From assembly GCF_030296055.1 (NCBI RefSeq), contig NZ_AP027370.1, forward strand, positions 558,001 through 622,000: 64,000 bases of DNA, in the 5' to 3' direction. Positions within the stretch are counted from its first letter, which is position 1; each line of letters begins with the position of its first letter. A program made the translations under genes and the position numbers. The DNA comes from Hydrogenimonas cancrithermarum. Its GTDB lineage: Bacteria > Campylobacterota > Campylobacteria > Campylobacterales > Hydrogenimonadaceae. This document shows positions 12,554 to 21,125 of this stretch, one piece after another. Below the pieces are notes generated by a model. It was given only the letters and a program-made list of their open reading frames with translations. It did not search any database and had not been told where the DNA came from.

Positions 12554-13003
12554 ATGTTCGGCATGGGACTGAGTGAAATATTTTTTATCGTTGTTATCGC
12601 CATCCTCTTTCTGGGGCCGGACAAACTGCCGGATGCCATGGTGCAAATCGCCAAGTTTTTCAGAAGCATCAAACGCACCGTCAACGATGCGAAGAGTTCG
12701 CTGGAAGAAGAACTCAAAGTGAGTGAACTCAAAGAAGAGGCCTTCAAATATAAAAAACAGCTGGATGAAGCAACACAGCAGCTCGAACGTGTCACGACGG
12801 CCGATCTGACAAGCCTCGACGATCTGACCGAAACGGTCGAAGAAGTCAAAAAATCGGAGGAGAAACTCGAAGCGGAAGCAAAAGAGGTCAAAGAGAAAAT
12901 CGAACCAAAACGCGAAGTGGTCACCTTCCCGAAAAAACAAAAAGAAGAGCAGGCATCGCTTCATCCGGTAGATGAAGCCCTGCAAAAGGATCCCAATGTT
13001 TGA
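12554..13003 (+). CDS. tatB: Sec-independent translocase subunit TatB
   Basis: 149 residues. It has a single N-terminal membrane helix (about 4-22) with the GLSEIFFIVVIAILFLGPDKLPD pattern (key residues E8 and the FLGPD hinge), then an amphipathic helix and a long charged tail, as in TatB. With TatC it forms the receptor for twin-arginine signal peptides. Its stop overlaps the tatC start by 8 bases. TatA is not in this window. Confidence 0.93.
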   Translation: MFGMGLSEIFFIVVIAILFLGPDKLPDAMVQIAKFFRSIKRTVNDAKSSLEEELKVSELKEEAFKYKKQLDEATQQLERVTTADLTSLDDLTETVEEVKKSEEKLEAEAKEVKEKIEPKREVVTFPKKQKEEQASLHPVDEALQKDPNV

Positions 13004-13736
13004 CGAACTCAAACCGCATATTGCAGAACTGAGAAAACGGCTGGCCTATTCTATCGGTGCGCTGATCGTCTGTTTTTTCATCGCTTTCTACTTCTACGAA
13101 CCGATTCTGGAGTGGATGACGAAACCTTTGAAGCAGGTGCTTCCGGAAACCTCGATGATGATCGCCACGGGCGTACCGGAAGTCTTTTTCACTGCGGTAA
13201 AAGTCTCTCTTTTCACCGGATTCCTGATGGCGCTGCCCTTCATTCTTTACCAATTCTGGCTCTTCATCGCACCGGGGCTCTACGAACATGAGAAAAAATA
13301 TATCTGGCCATTCGTTTTCTTCGCTTCAGGCATGTTCTTCATGGGTGCTGCTTTCGCCTACTATGTCGTCGTCCCCTACGGTTTCGCCTTTCTCGTAAAC
13401 TTCGCCGAGCAGATCGTCACCGTCGCGCCGAAAATCAACGAATATGTCGGCTTTTTCACGAAGATCATGATCGGCTTCGGTATCGCGTTCGAACTTCCCG
13501 TCCTCACCTTTTTCCTTGCATTGCTGGGGCTTGTAGACGACCAGACACTCAAAAGTTTCTTCAAGTACGCCATTATCCTCATTTTCGTACTGGCTGCCCT
13601 TTTGACACCCCCGGATGTCGTCACACAGCTGCTTATGGCGATTCCGCTCATTATCCTCTACGGCGTCTCGATCCTGATCGCAAGAATCGTCAACCCCTAC
13701 AGACCGCCTGAGGAAGAGGATGAAGAGATTGCCTGA
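12996..13736 (+). CDS. tatC: Sec-independent translocase subunit TatC
   Basis: 246 residues with six membrane helices and family motifs near the N-terminus (MFDELKPHIAELRKRLAYS) and after the second helix (LPFILYQFWLFIAPGLYEHEKK). It recognises twin-arginine signal peptides and exports folded proteins, such as periplasmic redox enzymes. I chose ATG 12996, which gives the family start and an 8-base overlap with tatB. queA begins inside its last codons. Confidence 0.96.
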   Translation: MFDELKPHIAELRKRLAYSIGALIVCFFIAFYFYEPILEWMTKPLKQVLPETSMMIATGVPEVFFTAVKVSLFTGFLMALPFILYQFWLFIAPGLYEHEKKYIWPFVFFASGMFFMGAAFAYYVVVPYGFAFLVNFAEQIVTVAPKINEYVGFFTKIMIGFGIAFELPVLTFFLALLGLVDDQTLKSFFKYAIILIFVLAALLTPPDVVTQLLMAIPLIILYGVSILIARIVNPYRPPEEEDEEIA

Positions 13737-14769
13737 AAACGGCACACCCGACACATTGAAGACCGATAGTTACGACTATCGGCTTCCGCCGGAGCTGATC
13801 GCGACCGAACCGGCCAGTCCCAAAGACAGTTCCCGCCTGATGGTCATCGACCGTGCAGCGGGAACCGTTACGCACACCGTTTTCAGCGAAATTCTCTCCC
13901 ACATCCCCAAAGGGTGCGCCATCGTCTACAACGACACGAAAGTGATCAAAGCGCGTCTTTTCGGCCGCAAAGAGAGTGGAGGAAAGATCGAACTGCTCAT
14001 CAACAGACAGCTCGACGCCGTCCGATACAGCGTCCTGATACGTGGCAAAGTGAAACCGGGGACGAAACTGGTTTTCGACGAACGGCTCAGAGCGGAAGTA
14101 CTCGAGCGCTGCCAAGACGGCAGCCGAATCGTCCACTTCACGGATGAGAGCGGCGGCATTCTCACCTTCGAGGCCCTTTTGCACCATCTCGAACGTCTCG
14201 GCCACGTCCCGCTTCCCCCCTACATGCAAAGAGAAGAAAGAGAAGAGGATGCCGAACTCTATCAGCCCGTTTTCGCAAAACATGAAGGGGCCGTCGCCGC
14301 CCCCACGGCGTCGCTCCATTTTACTGAGCCCCTCTTCGCAGCGATGAAAGAGAGGTTCGATACCTCTGCCATCACACTCCATGTGGGTGCCGGTACCTTC
14401 AAACCGGTCGAAGCCGACATCATCACGGAACATCCGATGCATAGCGAAATCTACGAGATTCCGCCACAGACACGGGAACTCATCGACTCCGAACGAAAAA
14501 TTCTTGCGCTAGGCACGACCGTCACCCGAACGGTCGAATACTACGTACGGACAAAAAAACCTTTCGGAGAGTGCAACCTCTTTTTGCATCCCGGCAACCC
14601 GCCGCGACGCATCGACCACCTGTTGACGAACTTTCACCTTCCGAAATCGACCCTCATTATGCTCGTCGCATCTTTTCTGGGTCTCGAAATGACGATGAAA
14701 GTGTATAATATCGCTATCGAAGAGCGTTACCGTTTCTACAGTTACGGTGATGCGATGCTGATTATATGA
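13720..14769 (+). CDS. queA: S-adenosylmethionine:tRNA ribosyltransferase-isomerase
   Basis: 349 residues. QueA transfers the ribosyl part of SAM to preQ1 in tRNA, making epoxyqueuosine. Family motifs seen are YDYRLPPELIATEP near the N-terminus, HVGAGTFKPV and LTNFHLPKSTLIMLV near the C-terminus. The start at 13720 overlaps tatC by 17 bases; a short N-terminal tail of about 17 residues precedes the conserved part, so a later start is possible but none is obvious. Confidence 0.94.
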   Translation: MKRLPENGTPDTLKTDSYDYRLPPELIATEPASPKDSSRLMVIDRAAGTVTHTVFSEILSHIPKGCAIVYNDTKVIKARLFGRKESGGKIELLINRQLDAVRYSVLIRGKVKPGTKLVFDERLRAEVLERCQDGSRIVHFTDESGGILTFEALLHHLERLGHVPLPPYMQREEREEDAELYQPVFAKHEGAVAAPTASLHFTEPLFAAMKERFDTSAITLHVGAGTFKPVEADIITEHPMHSEIYEIPPQTRELIDSERKILALGTTVTRTVEYYVRTKKPFGECNLFLHPGNPPRRIDHLLTNFHLPKSTLIMLVASFLGLEMTMKVYNIAIEERYRFYSYGDAMLII

Positions 14770-14837
14770 GAGTGGGCAGAAACCGCTTCGCGGTTCAATA
14801 ATACGCAAAGCGGCACACTGCCCACTACCCACTCTCC
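14768..14837. repeat. Heptamer-repeat element (copy B) after queA
   Basis: GAGAGTGGGCAG at 14768-14779 pairs with CTGCCCACT (14818-14826), which continues as the heptamers CTGCCCA, CTACCCA, CTCTCCG. Between the arms is a 6-bp hairpin (AACCGC-TTC-GCGGTT, 14781-14795). It fills the gap between queA and the next small gene. It could act as a terminator-like structure, but there is no T run. Confidence 0.55.
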
Positions 14838-14850
14838 GAAGGAGTCATAC

Positions 14851-15000
14851 ATGCCGACAGAATTCTGGTGGAAAATTACCGCGATCACCTTCATTGCGGT
14901 GGGACTTATCGCCACGCTCGTATGGGAGTTGCGCAGACCCAAGCAGGACCCCAACGACAACCCCGATACCAAACGTATGAACGATATGCTGAAAGATTGA
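14851..15000 (+). CDS. Small single-span membrane protein, unknown function
   Basis: A 49-residue frame, starting MPTEFWWKITAITFIAVG, preceded by a strong ribosome binding site (AAGGAG, six bases before ATG). It has one membrane helix (about residues 6-26), then a positively charged and Asp/Asn/Pro-rich cytoplasmic tail ending KRMNDMLKD. It ends two bases before exonuclease III begins. The spacing, the ribosome binding site and the helix make it a likely real gene, but I do not recognise the family. Confidence 0.7.
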   Translation: MPTEFWWKITAITFIAVGLIATLVWELRRPKQDPNDNPDTKRMNDMLKD

Positions 15001-15001
15001 G

Positions 15002-15790
15002 ATGTCTGTTTCCATATGTTCGTTCAACGTCAACTCGATCCGTTCCCGTGTCGACCTCATCAAGCGCTGGCTGACGGAAAAAAGAAGCGTCGATATCCTC
15101 TGCTTCCAGGAGATCAAATGCGAAGCGGAACAGTTTCCTTCCGAAACTTTCGAGCAGATGGGATACCAATGTGCCATCAACGGCCAAAAGAGGCTCAACG
15201 GTGTCGCGATCTGCTCCAAACTGCCGATGAAAGATGTCAAAACAGAATTCGGCATCGACCTGTTCGATCGCGAAAAGCGCCTCATCCAGGCGCTCATCGG
15301 CGATACGCTCGTTCTCAACTGCTACGTTCCAAGAGGGGGGCTGGAAGGGGAAGAGCGGCATACCTACAAGATGGCTTTTTTCGATGCACTCACCGATTAT
15401 TGCGAAACATTGCTCGAAAAATACGAAAAGGTGATAGTACTGGGTGATTTCAATGTCGCACTCACGGAACTGGATGTCTATGACGCCGAGGTTTTCGAAG
15501 GGGCCATCGGATTTCTTTCCAGCGAAAAAGAGAAATTGAACACACTGCTCTCAACGGCTCTTCACGACTGTTTCAGGAAACTGCATCCCGAAGAGAAGAG
15601 TTTTACATGGTGGGACTACCGAAGTGCAGGAATATGGCGTGACGAGGGGATGCGCATCGACTACATCCTCGCAAACGAACCGCTTTGCGCACAACTCGAT
15701 TCGATCGAGGTCGACCTTTGGACACGTCGCCGCCGTTCTCCCACGCCAAGCGACCATGCACCGCTTGTCGCCGAATTTAAAATGCTCTGA
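15002..15790 (+). CDS. xth: Exonuclease III / AP endonuclease
   Basis: 262 residues, full length for the ExoIII/APE1 family. Motifs: CSFNVNSIRSR at the N-terminus, CFQEIKCE with the metal-binding glutamate, GDFNVALTELDVYD, the W-W-DYRS segment, and RIDYILAN...SDHAPLVAEF at the C-terminus with the catalytic Asp-His. It cuts abasic sites in base-excision repair. It follows the 49-residue gene without a gap. Confidence 0.94.
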   Translation: MSVSICSFNVNSIRSRVDLIKRWLTEKRSVDILCFQEIKCEAEQFPSETFEQMGYQCAINGQKRLNGVAICSKLPMKDVKTEFGIDLFDREKRLIQALIGDTLVLNCYVPRGGLEGEERHTYKMAFFDALTDYCETLLEKYEKVIVLGDFNVALTELDVYDAEVFEGAIGFLSSEKEKLNTLLSTALHDCFRKLHPEEKSFTWWDYRSAGIWRDEGMRIDYILANEPLCAQLDSIEVDLWTRRRRSPTPSDHAPLVAEFKML

Positions 15791-15842
15791 AGTTCACTTC
15801 GCCGGTGATCGGAGATAGAAGAATCCATACAAAAGGAAAACC

Positions 15843-17684
15843 GTGGATACCAAGCGCAAACTCTTTCTCTTCACGTCGCTGCTGCTGATCCTCTTTTCGG
15901 TCGCTATCATGATCAATGCCGCCCTCAACTTCCGCAACTACGCCTACAAGAGTTCGATCGAGAAAGCGAAATTGACGGCGGAGATCGTCCGCGACGGCCT
16001 CACCGCACACATGGTCAACGGAATCATGGAAAAGAGGCGCGTTTTCCTCGACTCGATCGCCCGTACAAAGAATATCAAAAAACTCTGGATCGTCCGTTCC
16101 GAAAACGTCTCGAAACAGTATGGAAAAGGCCTCGAAAACGAAATGCCGCGAGACAATCTGGACAAAAGGGTCCTCGAGACAGGCCAAGCCGTCGAGAGGC
16201 TCAGCGAAAGTACGGCCGAAGCGCTTCTTCGCGTTACCATCCCCTACACCGCCTCCGCCTACAGCGACCCCAACTGCCTCGAATGCCACAATGTAAAAGA
16301 GAGGGATGTCCTCGGCGCGATCAGTCTGGAGTTCGACATCAGCGACATTCGGCGCGACGGTATCTTCACGCTGCTCAAAATCGCGGCGATCACGTTCGTT
16401 TTCATCGTTCTGGCACTCTTCGCCGTCAAAATCATCCTGCGCCCCTATCTCGCCTTTTTCGAAATGCTTCAGGAGTCACTGAAACGGGCGAGGTTGGGAG
16501 ATTTCAGCCGGAAGGTCGAAGCGAACGTGGCGAGCCGGGACATCCGTGCCGTCGCCGATCTCTACAATCTCTTGATCGAAAAGTTCCAAAACACGATCGG
16601 CACGATCGAACATAAACTCGCCATCCTCCTGAAGAATCCGGTCGTCGACTCCGCCGATCCGCTCGAAAACGCTTCTCGAACGATCGATTTGCTTTCAAAA
16701 ATCCACCGTTTCAAACTGACGATCGAACATGACGTCTCGCTTCCGGAAATCTACGACCGCATCGCGAACGTCGTCCGGGAGATCATGCAAACGGACCATT
16801 TCGTCATCTTCAGTGTCGAGTCGAAAGAGAATAGACGCGACATCCTATATACGACTGAACCGAAACCTCCGTGCTCGGAAGTTTCAATGGAACTCGCAAC
16901 GGAGTGTCGGGCCTACCGGACGGGCAACAGTGTCAATTCCGACCAGTTCCCCGATTTGTGCCCCCACTATCACGGCTCCTTCGCCTTCTACTACTGTATG
17001 CCCTTCTCGATCACCGAAAACTACTCTCTAATCATCATGCTCCTGGAAAATGACGCCGCCCGAAGCGCCCGCTTCCAAAAAAGCGCGCTCACACTGCAAA
17101 ACTATCTCGAAAATGCCAAACCGGTCATCGAAAGCAGGCTGTTAATGCAAAAGCTCCACGAGAAATCGATGCACGACGGTCTGACGGGAGTCTACAACCG
17201 GAAGTTTCTCGAGGAGTTCATCGACAAGGTCAACCAGCAGGCCGATCGCCACGCCACCCGATATGCGGTATTGATGCTGGATATCGACTTCTTCAAGAAA
17301 GTCAACGACACCTACGGACACGATGTGGGCGACCAGTTCATCAAGCTTCTTGCCGATACGATCGTACGCTCCGTCAGAAGTTCCGACATCGTCGCCCGGT
17401 ACGGTGGCGAAGAGTTCGTCGTCCTTCTTCACGAAAGTACGCCGGAGGGAGCGGAAAAAGTGGCCGAAACGATCCGGAAGCGGTTCGAAGAGCAGAGCCT
17501 GTTGGTCCAAGGAACCCACGTAAGCAAAACCGTATCGATCGGCCTGAGTCTCTTTCCCGAAGTGGCGAAAACCCTCCGAGAAGCGATCAAATACGCCGAT
17601 GTCGCCCTCTACCGGGCAAAAGAGGAGGGACGCAACCGTGTCGTCGTCTTCACGCCCGAGATGTTCGATAGCGAGAGTTACTGA
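15843..17684 (+). CDS. Diguanylate cyclase with periplasmic c-heme motif and cytoplasmic four-cysteine domain
   Basis: 613 residues, GTG start with AAAGGA upstream. Order: membrane helix 8-25; periplasmic domain of the DUF3365 (Tll0287-like) type with a heme-c motif CLECH at 145-149; second membrane helix about 177-200; HAMP-like linker; GAF-like domain about 290-430 with four cysteines at 344, 355, 373 and 385 and a CPHYH motif; GGDEF domain with active site GGEEF and an RxxD inhibitory site (RSSD) five residues before it. It should make c-di-GMP in response to periplasmic redox state or gas ligands. The heme attachment is inferred from the motif; the four cysteines may bind a metal or sense redox. 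Confidence 0.9.
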   Translation: MDTKRKLFLFTSLLLILFSVAIMINAALNFRNYAYKSSIEKAKLTAEIVRDGLTAHMVNGIMEKRRVFLDSIARTKNIKKLWIVRSENVSKQYGKGLENEMPRDNLDKRVLETGQAVERLSESTAEALLRVTIPYTASAYSDPNCLECHNVKERDVLGAISLEFDISDIRRDGIFTLLKIAAITFVFIVLALFAVKIILRPYLAFFEMLQESLKRARLGDFSRKVEANVASRDIRAVADLYNLLIEKFQNTIGTIEHKLAILLKNPVVDSADPLENASRTIDLLSKIHRFKLTIEHDVSLPEIYDRIANVVREIMQTDHFVIFSVESKENRRDILYTTEPKPPCSEVSMELATECRAYRTGNSVNSDQFPDLCPHYHGSFAFYYCMPFSITENYSLIIMLLENDAARSARFQKSALTLQNYLENAKPVIESRLLMQKLHEKSMHDGLTGVYNRKFLEEFIDKVNQQADRHATRYAVLMLDIDFFKKVNDTYGHDVGDQFIKLLADTIVRSVRSSDIVARYGGEEFVVLLHESTPEGAEKVAETIRKRFEEQSLLVQGTHVSKTVSIGLSLFPEVAKTLREAIKYADVALYRAKEEGRNRVVVFTPEMFDSESY

Positions 17685-18085
17685 GGGGCGCTCCGTGAGA
17701 GGTAGCGTTCGAGGATGAGCTGGGCCGCGATGGAATCGAGCCGGCCGTCGTGGCGCTGCCGCATCACCCCTTTCATCATCTCCGCCGCTTCCGCGCTGCT
17801 GTATGCTTCGTCCACAAATTCGATCGCGCCAGTAAAGTTCAAAAGCGAGACAAAGTGATGGATTCTCCGCTCCATCTCCTCTTCGCTGCCACCCCCTTTC
17901 GGCAAACCGACCACGAGCCGGTCGATCTTCCACGATTCGAGGAAAGCGTCCACATCCCGCGCCGCCTGATCACGGTTTTTGCGGAGAATAGGGGTTTGCG
18001 GCAGCACAGTCTTCCCATCCAGTGCGATCGCCGTACCGATACGCTTGAGGCCCACATCGATGGCCGCGACTCTTTCACGCTCCAC
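17678..18085 (-). CDS. ruvX: Putative pre-16S rRNA nuclease / Holliday junction resolvase RuvX
   Basis: 135 residues, the usual YqgF/RuvX length. The RNase H-like fold opens with AAIDVGLKRIGTAIA and has GLPKGG and FVDEAYSSAEAAEMM, which carry the conserved acidic residues. The family matures the 5' end of 16S rRNA in E. coli and has been linked to resolvase activity elsewhere. It converges on the diguanylate cyclase gene with a 7-base overlap and directly follows the small membrane protein gene. Confidence 0.92.
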   Translation of the reverse strand: MERERVAAIDVGLKRIGTAIALDGKTVLPQTPILRKNRDQAARDVDAFLESWKIDRLVVGLPKGGGSEEEMERRIHHFVSLLNFTGAIEFVDEAYSSAEAAEMMKGVMRQRHDGRLDSIAAQLILERYLSRSAPQ

Positions 18086-18403
18086 CTACGCCTCCTTGAA
18101 AAACCATGCGACGAAAAAGAAGGCGGCGATCGTGGCGGCCGGTGAAAGAAGAAGCCACAGGTTGAACCTTCGGTAAAGAAGATAGATCGCCACACCGTAC
18201 CAGCAAAGCAGCGTCAACGCGATATGCACGACCATGATGGGCTTGTAGACCAGCATCGTCCGCGTAAATGCCGTAAAGAACGAAGCTCCGAAAATCAGAA
18301 CGAGACCGATCGCGGTCGTTTCGATGCGACGATCGGTCAGATAGACGCGATAAAGGAGCGCTCCATAGAAAAGCAGCACGAGGGCCGCCGCCACATAGAG
18401 CAT
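18086..18403 (-). CDS. Small polytopic membrane protein, unknown function
   Basis: 105 residues with about four membrane helices (roughly 1-21, 33-52, 56-76, 83-102) and short loops. There are no motifs that I recognise. It lies between the PEBP protein (3 bases away) and ruvX (adjacent), so it is co-transcribed with them. It is likely a conserved hypothetical of this phylum. Confidence 0.75.
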   Translation of the reverse strand: MLYVAAALVLLFYGALLYRVYLTDRRIETTAIGLVLIFGASFFTAFTRTMLVYKPIMVVHIALTLLCWYGVAIYLLYRRFNLWLLLSPAATIAAFFFVAWFFKEA

Positions 18404-18406
18404 CCT

Positions 18407-18952
18407 CTACCGTCCGTAGTAGGCGACGAACGACGCTTTCGCCAGGGCATGTTTTTCGAGCGTCGATTCCACCATCGCTGGAGGCGTATCGAATGGAAGC
18501 CGAATGCTTTCCACATCGAGTGCGTAGACGGTGAAAACATATCGGTGGGGGCGGTCTCCGACTGGCGGACAGGCTCCGCCGTATCCGACGGTTCCGAAAT
18601 CGTTCACACTCTGGACCGTCCCTTTGGGAAGCGAACCTCTTTTCGGATCACCCGCTCCTTTGGGCAGGCGATGGACATCGGAAGGGATATTGAAAACGAT
18701 CCAGTGCCACCAACCGCTTCCCATCGGAGCATCCGGATCGTAGAGCGTCACGGCGAAACTCTTCGTTCCCTTCGGCTCGCCATGCCATCGCAGTAAGGGA
18801 GAGATGTTCCCGCCGTTGCATCCGAAACCGTCGTAGAGCTGTTCGACGGAGAGCTCTCCCGAAACATCGGGACTTTCGAGGGTGAATCCCTCCGCCATCA
18901 GCAGTGCTTGGATCCCCACGATGGCCAAAATCAGTTTTATGAGATTTTTCAA
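18407..18952 (-). CDS. YbhB/YbcL-family (PEBP / Raf-kinase-inhibitor-like) exported protein
   Basis: 181 residues with a signal peptide (about 1-20, ending LLMAEG). The mature part carries the PEBP ligand-site signature: YDGFGCNGGNISPLLRW, then LYDPDAPMGSGWWHWIVFNI, then GGACPPVGDRPHRYVFTVYA. The family binds anionic or phospholipid-like ligands; its bacterial role is unclear. It sits between dprA (42 bases upstream) and the small membrane protein. Confidence 0.9.
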   Translation of the reverse strand: MKNLIKLILAIVGIQALLMAEGFTLESPDVSGELSVEQLYDGFGCNGGNISPLLRWHGEPKGTKSFAVTLYDPDAPMGSGWWHWIVFNIPSDVHRLPKGAGDPKRGSLPKGTVQSVNDFGTVGYGGACPPVGDRPHRYVFTVYALDVESIRLPFDTPPAMVESTLEKHALAKASFVAYYGR

Positions 18953-18994
18953 CGCTTTTCTCCTTTTTCTTCCGGTCTCGGCCCAAGCGGTGTA

Positions 18995-19765
18995 TCAACG
19001 GAGCACGAGACGTCCGTCGCATACGGCGACCACCCCTTCGAGCTCCGCTTCGAAGACTCTTTGTCCGAATCGTTTCAACGCCTCTTCGTAACTCGGCGAG
19101 GTCCGGCAGAAAGCCATGAACTCATCCTCCTCCGAAGAGCCTCTTTCTCCGAACATGTCAGTGAACGACTCGATATCGAAAATTGCTTCCGCCCTCCCCT
19201 CTTTGAGAAGATCGTTGCTCCCCTCACTCTCTCCGAGCCGGTGGGGAAAGACATAGATCGGCTTCCCCATCGCTTTGGCGAACTCGACGCTACGCATCGT
19301 TCCGCTCTTTCTGTCGGCCTGCGCCACGACCAGTACCTCTCCCAACGCCACGACCATTTCGTTACGAACTACGAAACTCCAGGGAGCCGCCTTGAAACCG
19401 GGTTCGAACCGACTCAATACGAGGCCTTTACGCTCGATCTCTTCGATCAAAGAAGCGTTGACGGCAGGATAGCGGATATCGAGCCCACTGCCCATCACCG
19501 CGATCGTTCTTTCACTGCCAGCACCTCGGTGGGCAAGGGCGTCGACGCCCATCGCCGCACCGCTGACCACCACGACGCCGCGACGGCTCAAAGAAGCCGC
19601 AAGCTGCATCACCATGCGCTTTGTATAGCTGTTGGGTCTTCGCGTACCGACGATCGAAACCTTCCGAGCCTCCAACAAGCCGGTATTGCCAATGCAATAG
19701 AGTGTTTCGGGATACCGCTTCATCGCTTCGAGCGCTTCGATACGAAAATCGATCCGTTCTATCAT
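18995..19765 (-). CDS. dprA: DNA-processing protein DprA
   Basis: 256 residues. The Rossmann-like DprA domain has GTRRPNSYTKRMV, SGAAMGVDALAHRGA and the IAVMGSGLDIRYPAVN motif. It loads RecA on incoming single-stranded DNA during natural transformation. It is shorter than many DprA proteins; the last 50 residues probably form the C-terminal winged helix. The dprA-ruvX pair near ilvC is also the order I recall from Helicobacter and Campylobacter. Confidence 0.93.
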   Translation of the reverse strand: MIERIDFRIEALEAMKRYPETLYCIGNTGLLEARKVSIVGTRRPNSYTKRMVMQLAASLSRRGVVVVSGAAMGVDALAHRGAGSERTIAVMGSGLDIRYPAVNASLIEEIERKGLVLSRFEPGFKAAPWSFVVRNEMVVALGEVLVVAQADRKSGTMRSVEFAKAMGKPIYVFPHRLGESEGSNDLLKEGRAEAIFDIESFTDMFGERGSSEEDEFMAFCRTSPSYEEALKRFGQRVFEAELEGVVAVCDGRLVLR

Positions 19766-21100
19766 CTAAAGAACCCACTGCCATAGGAAATAGGCGGTAA
19801 CGGAAACGATGGCGACACCGGCGAGATCGATAAAAAAGCCGATCGTCGCCATCGTCTTGACTTCGATGACCCGCGAACTCATGACGATCGCGTTGGGCGG
19901 TGTCGCGATGGGAAGCATAAAGGCGTAACTCGCCGCGATGGTCGTTACCATGAGAATCAGCAGCGTTTCCGGACTCTGGATACCGTAAAGCTGGGCCATG
20001 ACCGGCAGGGCGATCGAGGTCAACGCCGTATTGCTCGTGATTTCGGTAGAAAAGCTGATAACCAGGGCGATAACCGCCAGCATCGACCAAAGCGGCAACA
20101 TATGGACAAACTGCAGTTTCATGGCAATCGCTTCGGCAAGGTGGGTCGAACCGAACGCTGCGGCGATACTGAAACCCGCTCCGAAAAGAAAGATGATCTC
20201 ATAGGGAATCGAACGGCTGTCCTCCCACTCCAGCAGATCGATCCCGGGCAGAAAAAGAATGAGCCCCGCTGCGAGCAGCAATCCTTTTTCATTCAACCCG
20301 AGTCCGGGGTACCACGGTTTGATCGGTGTATTGAGGATCAGAACGATCGAGAGAATCGCAAGAATCCACAGAAGCTTCTTCTGTGCTTTCGTAAAAGGCT
20401 CGATCGTCTCGACGAGCCGTCCGATGGGCTCATCCTTGAGGCCGATGCTTAAAAACCACGGCATCAGAAGCAGCATCGACACTACAACCGGTGCCGTCAT
20501 CGCCATCCATCCCGTGAATGTCGGTGCCTGCAATCCTATTGTATCGAGGTATCCGAGCAGAAGAAGGTTAGGAGGTGTGCCGATAGGTGTCAGAATGCCC
20601 CCGATGCTCGCACCGTAGGCGATCGCCAGGAGAATGCGCACCTTCAACCGTGCGTTGTTGCTGATAAAGAGGCCGATCGGCAGGAGCATCAACGTAATCG
20701 TCGTATTCGAAAGTATCGAACTCAAAGCGGCGGAGACGATCGCCATGGCATAGATGATGCCCCGTGCCGTATGGGGAAAAAGATGAAGCAGCCGGTTGGA
20801 GAGCTGCACATGGAGGTTGGACTTTTGCATCGCGATGGCGAGCATGAAACCGCCGAGAAAGAGAAAGATAATCGATTTGGCGTAGTTGGGCGTCACACTG
20901 CCGAGATCGATGATTCCAAAAGCCGGGAAAAGCAGAATCGGAAGGAGCGAAACCACACCGAGCGGCAAGGCGTTGTTGGTCCACATCACCACCAGAAGAG
21001 TGACGATACCGAGTAGCTGCGTCTGCTGAAGCGAAAAAAAAGGCGATACCGCAAAAGCCGTGATCAGAGCCATAAGAAGTGCCGTGACGATTTTTTTCAT
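19766..21100 (-). CDS. DASS/SLC13-family sodium-dependent dicarboxylate-type transporter
   Basis: 444 residues with about 11-12 membrane segments. Family features include LSNTTITLMLLPIG and the C-terminal STEITSNTALTSIALPV with the SNT motif that binds sodium and substrate carboxylates, and the FMLPIATPPNAIV motif. Members move succinate, malate, citrate or sulfate; the substrate cannot be read from the sequence. I chose ATG 21100 (MKKIVTALLMAL) over an upstream start. It abuts dprA and follows the polysaccharide deacetylase gene by 25 bases. Confidence 0.9.
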   Translation of the reverse strand: MKKIVTALLMALITAFAVSPFFSLQQTQLLGIVTLLVVMWTNNALPLGVVSLLPILLFPAFGIIDLGSVTPNYAKSIIFLFLGGFMLAIAMQKSNLHVQLSNRLLHLFPHTARGIIYAMAIVSAALSSILSNTTITLMLLPIGLFISNNARLKVRILLAIAYGASIGGILTPIGTPPNLLLLGYLDTIGLQAPTFTGWMAMTAPVVVSMLLLMPWFLSIGLKDEPIGRLVETIEPFTKAQKKLLWILAILSIVLILNTPIKPWYPGLGLNEKGLLLAAGLILFLPGIDLLEWEDSRSIPYEIIFLFGAGFSIAAAFGSTHLAEAIAMKLQFVHMLPLWSMLAVIALVISFSTEITSNTALTSIALPVMAQLYGIQSPETLLILMVTTIAASYAFMLPIATPPNAIVMSSRVIEVKTMATIGFFIDLAGVAIVSVTAYFLWQWVL

Positions 21101-21125
21101 CGACAACTCCCGTTTTTTCTTTATA

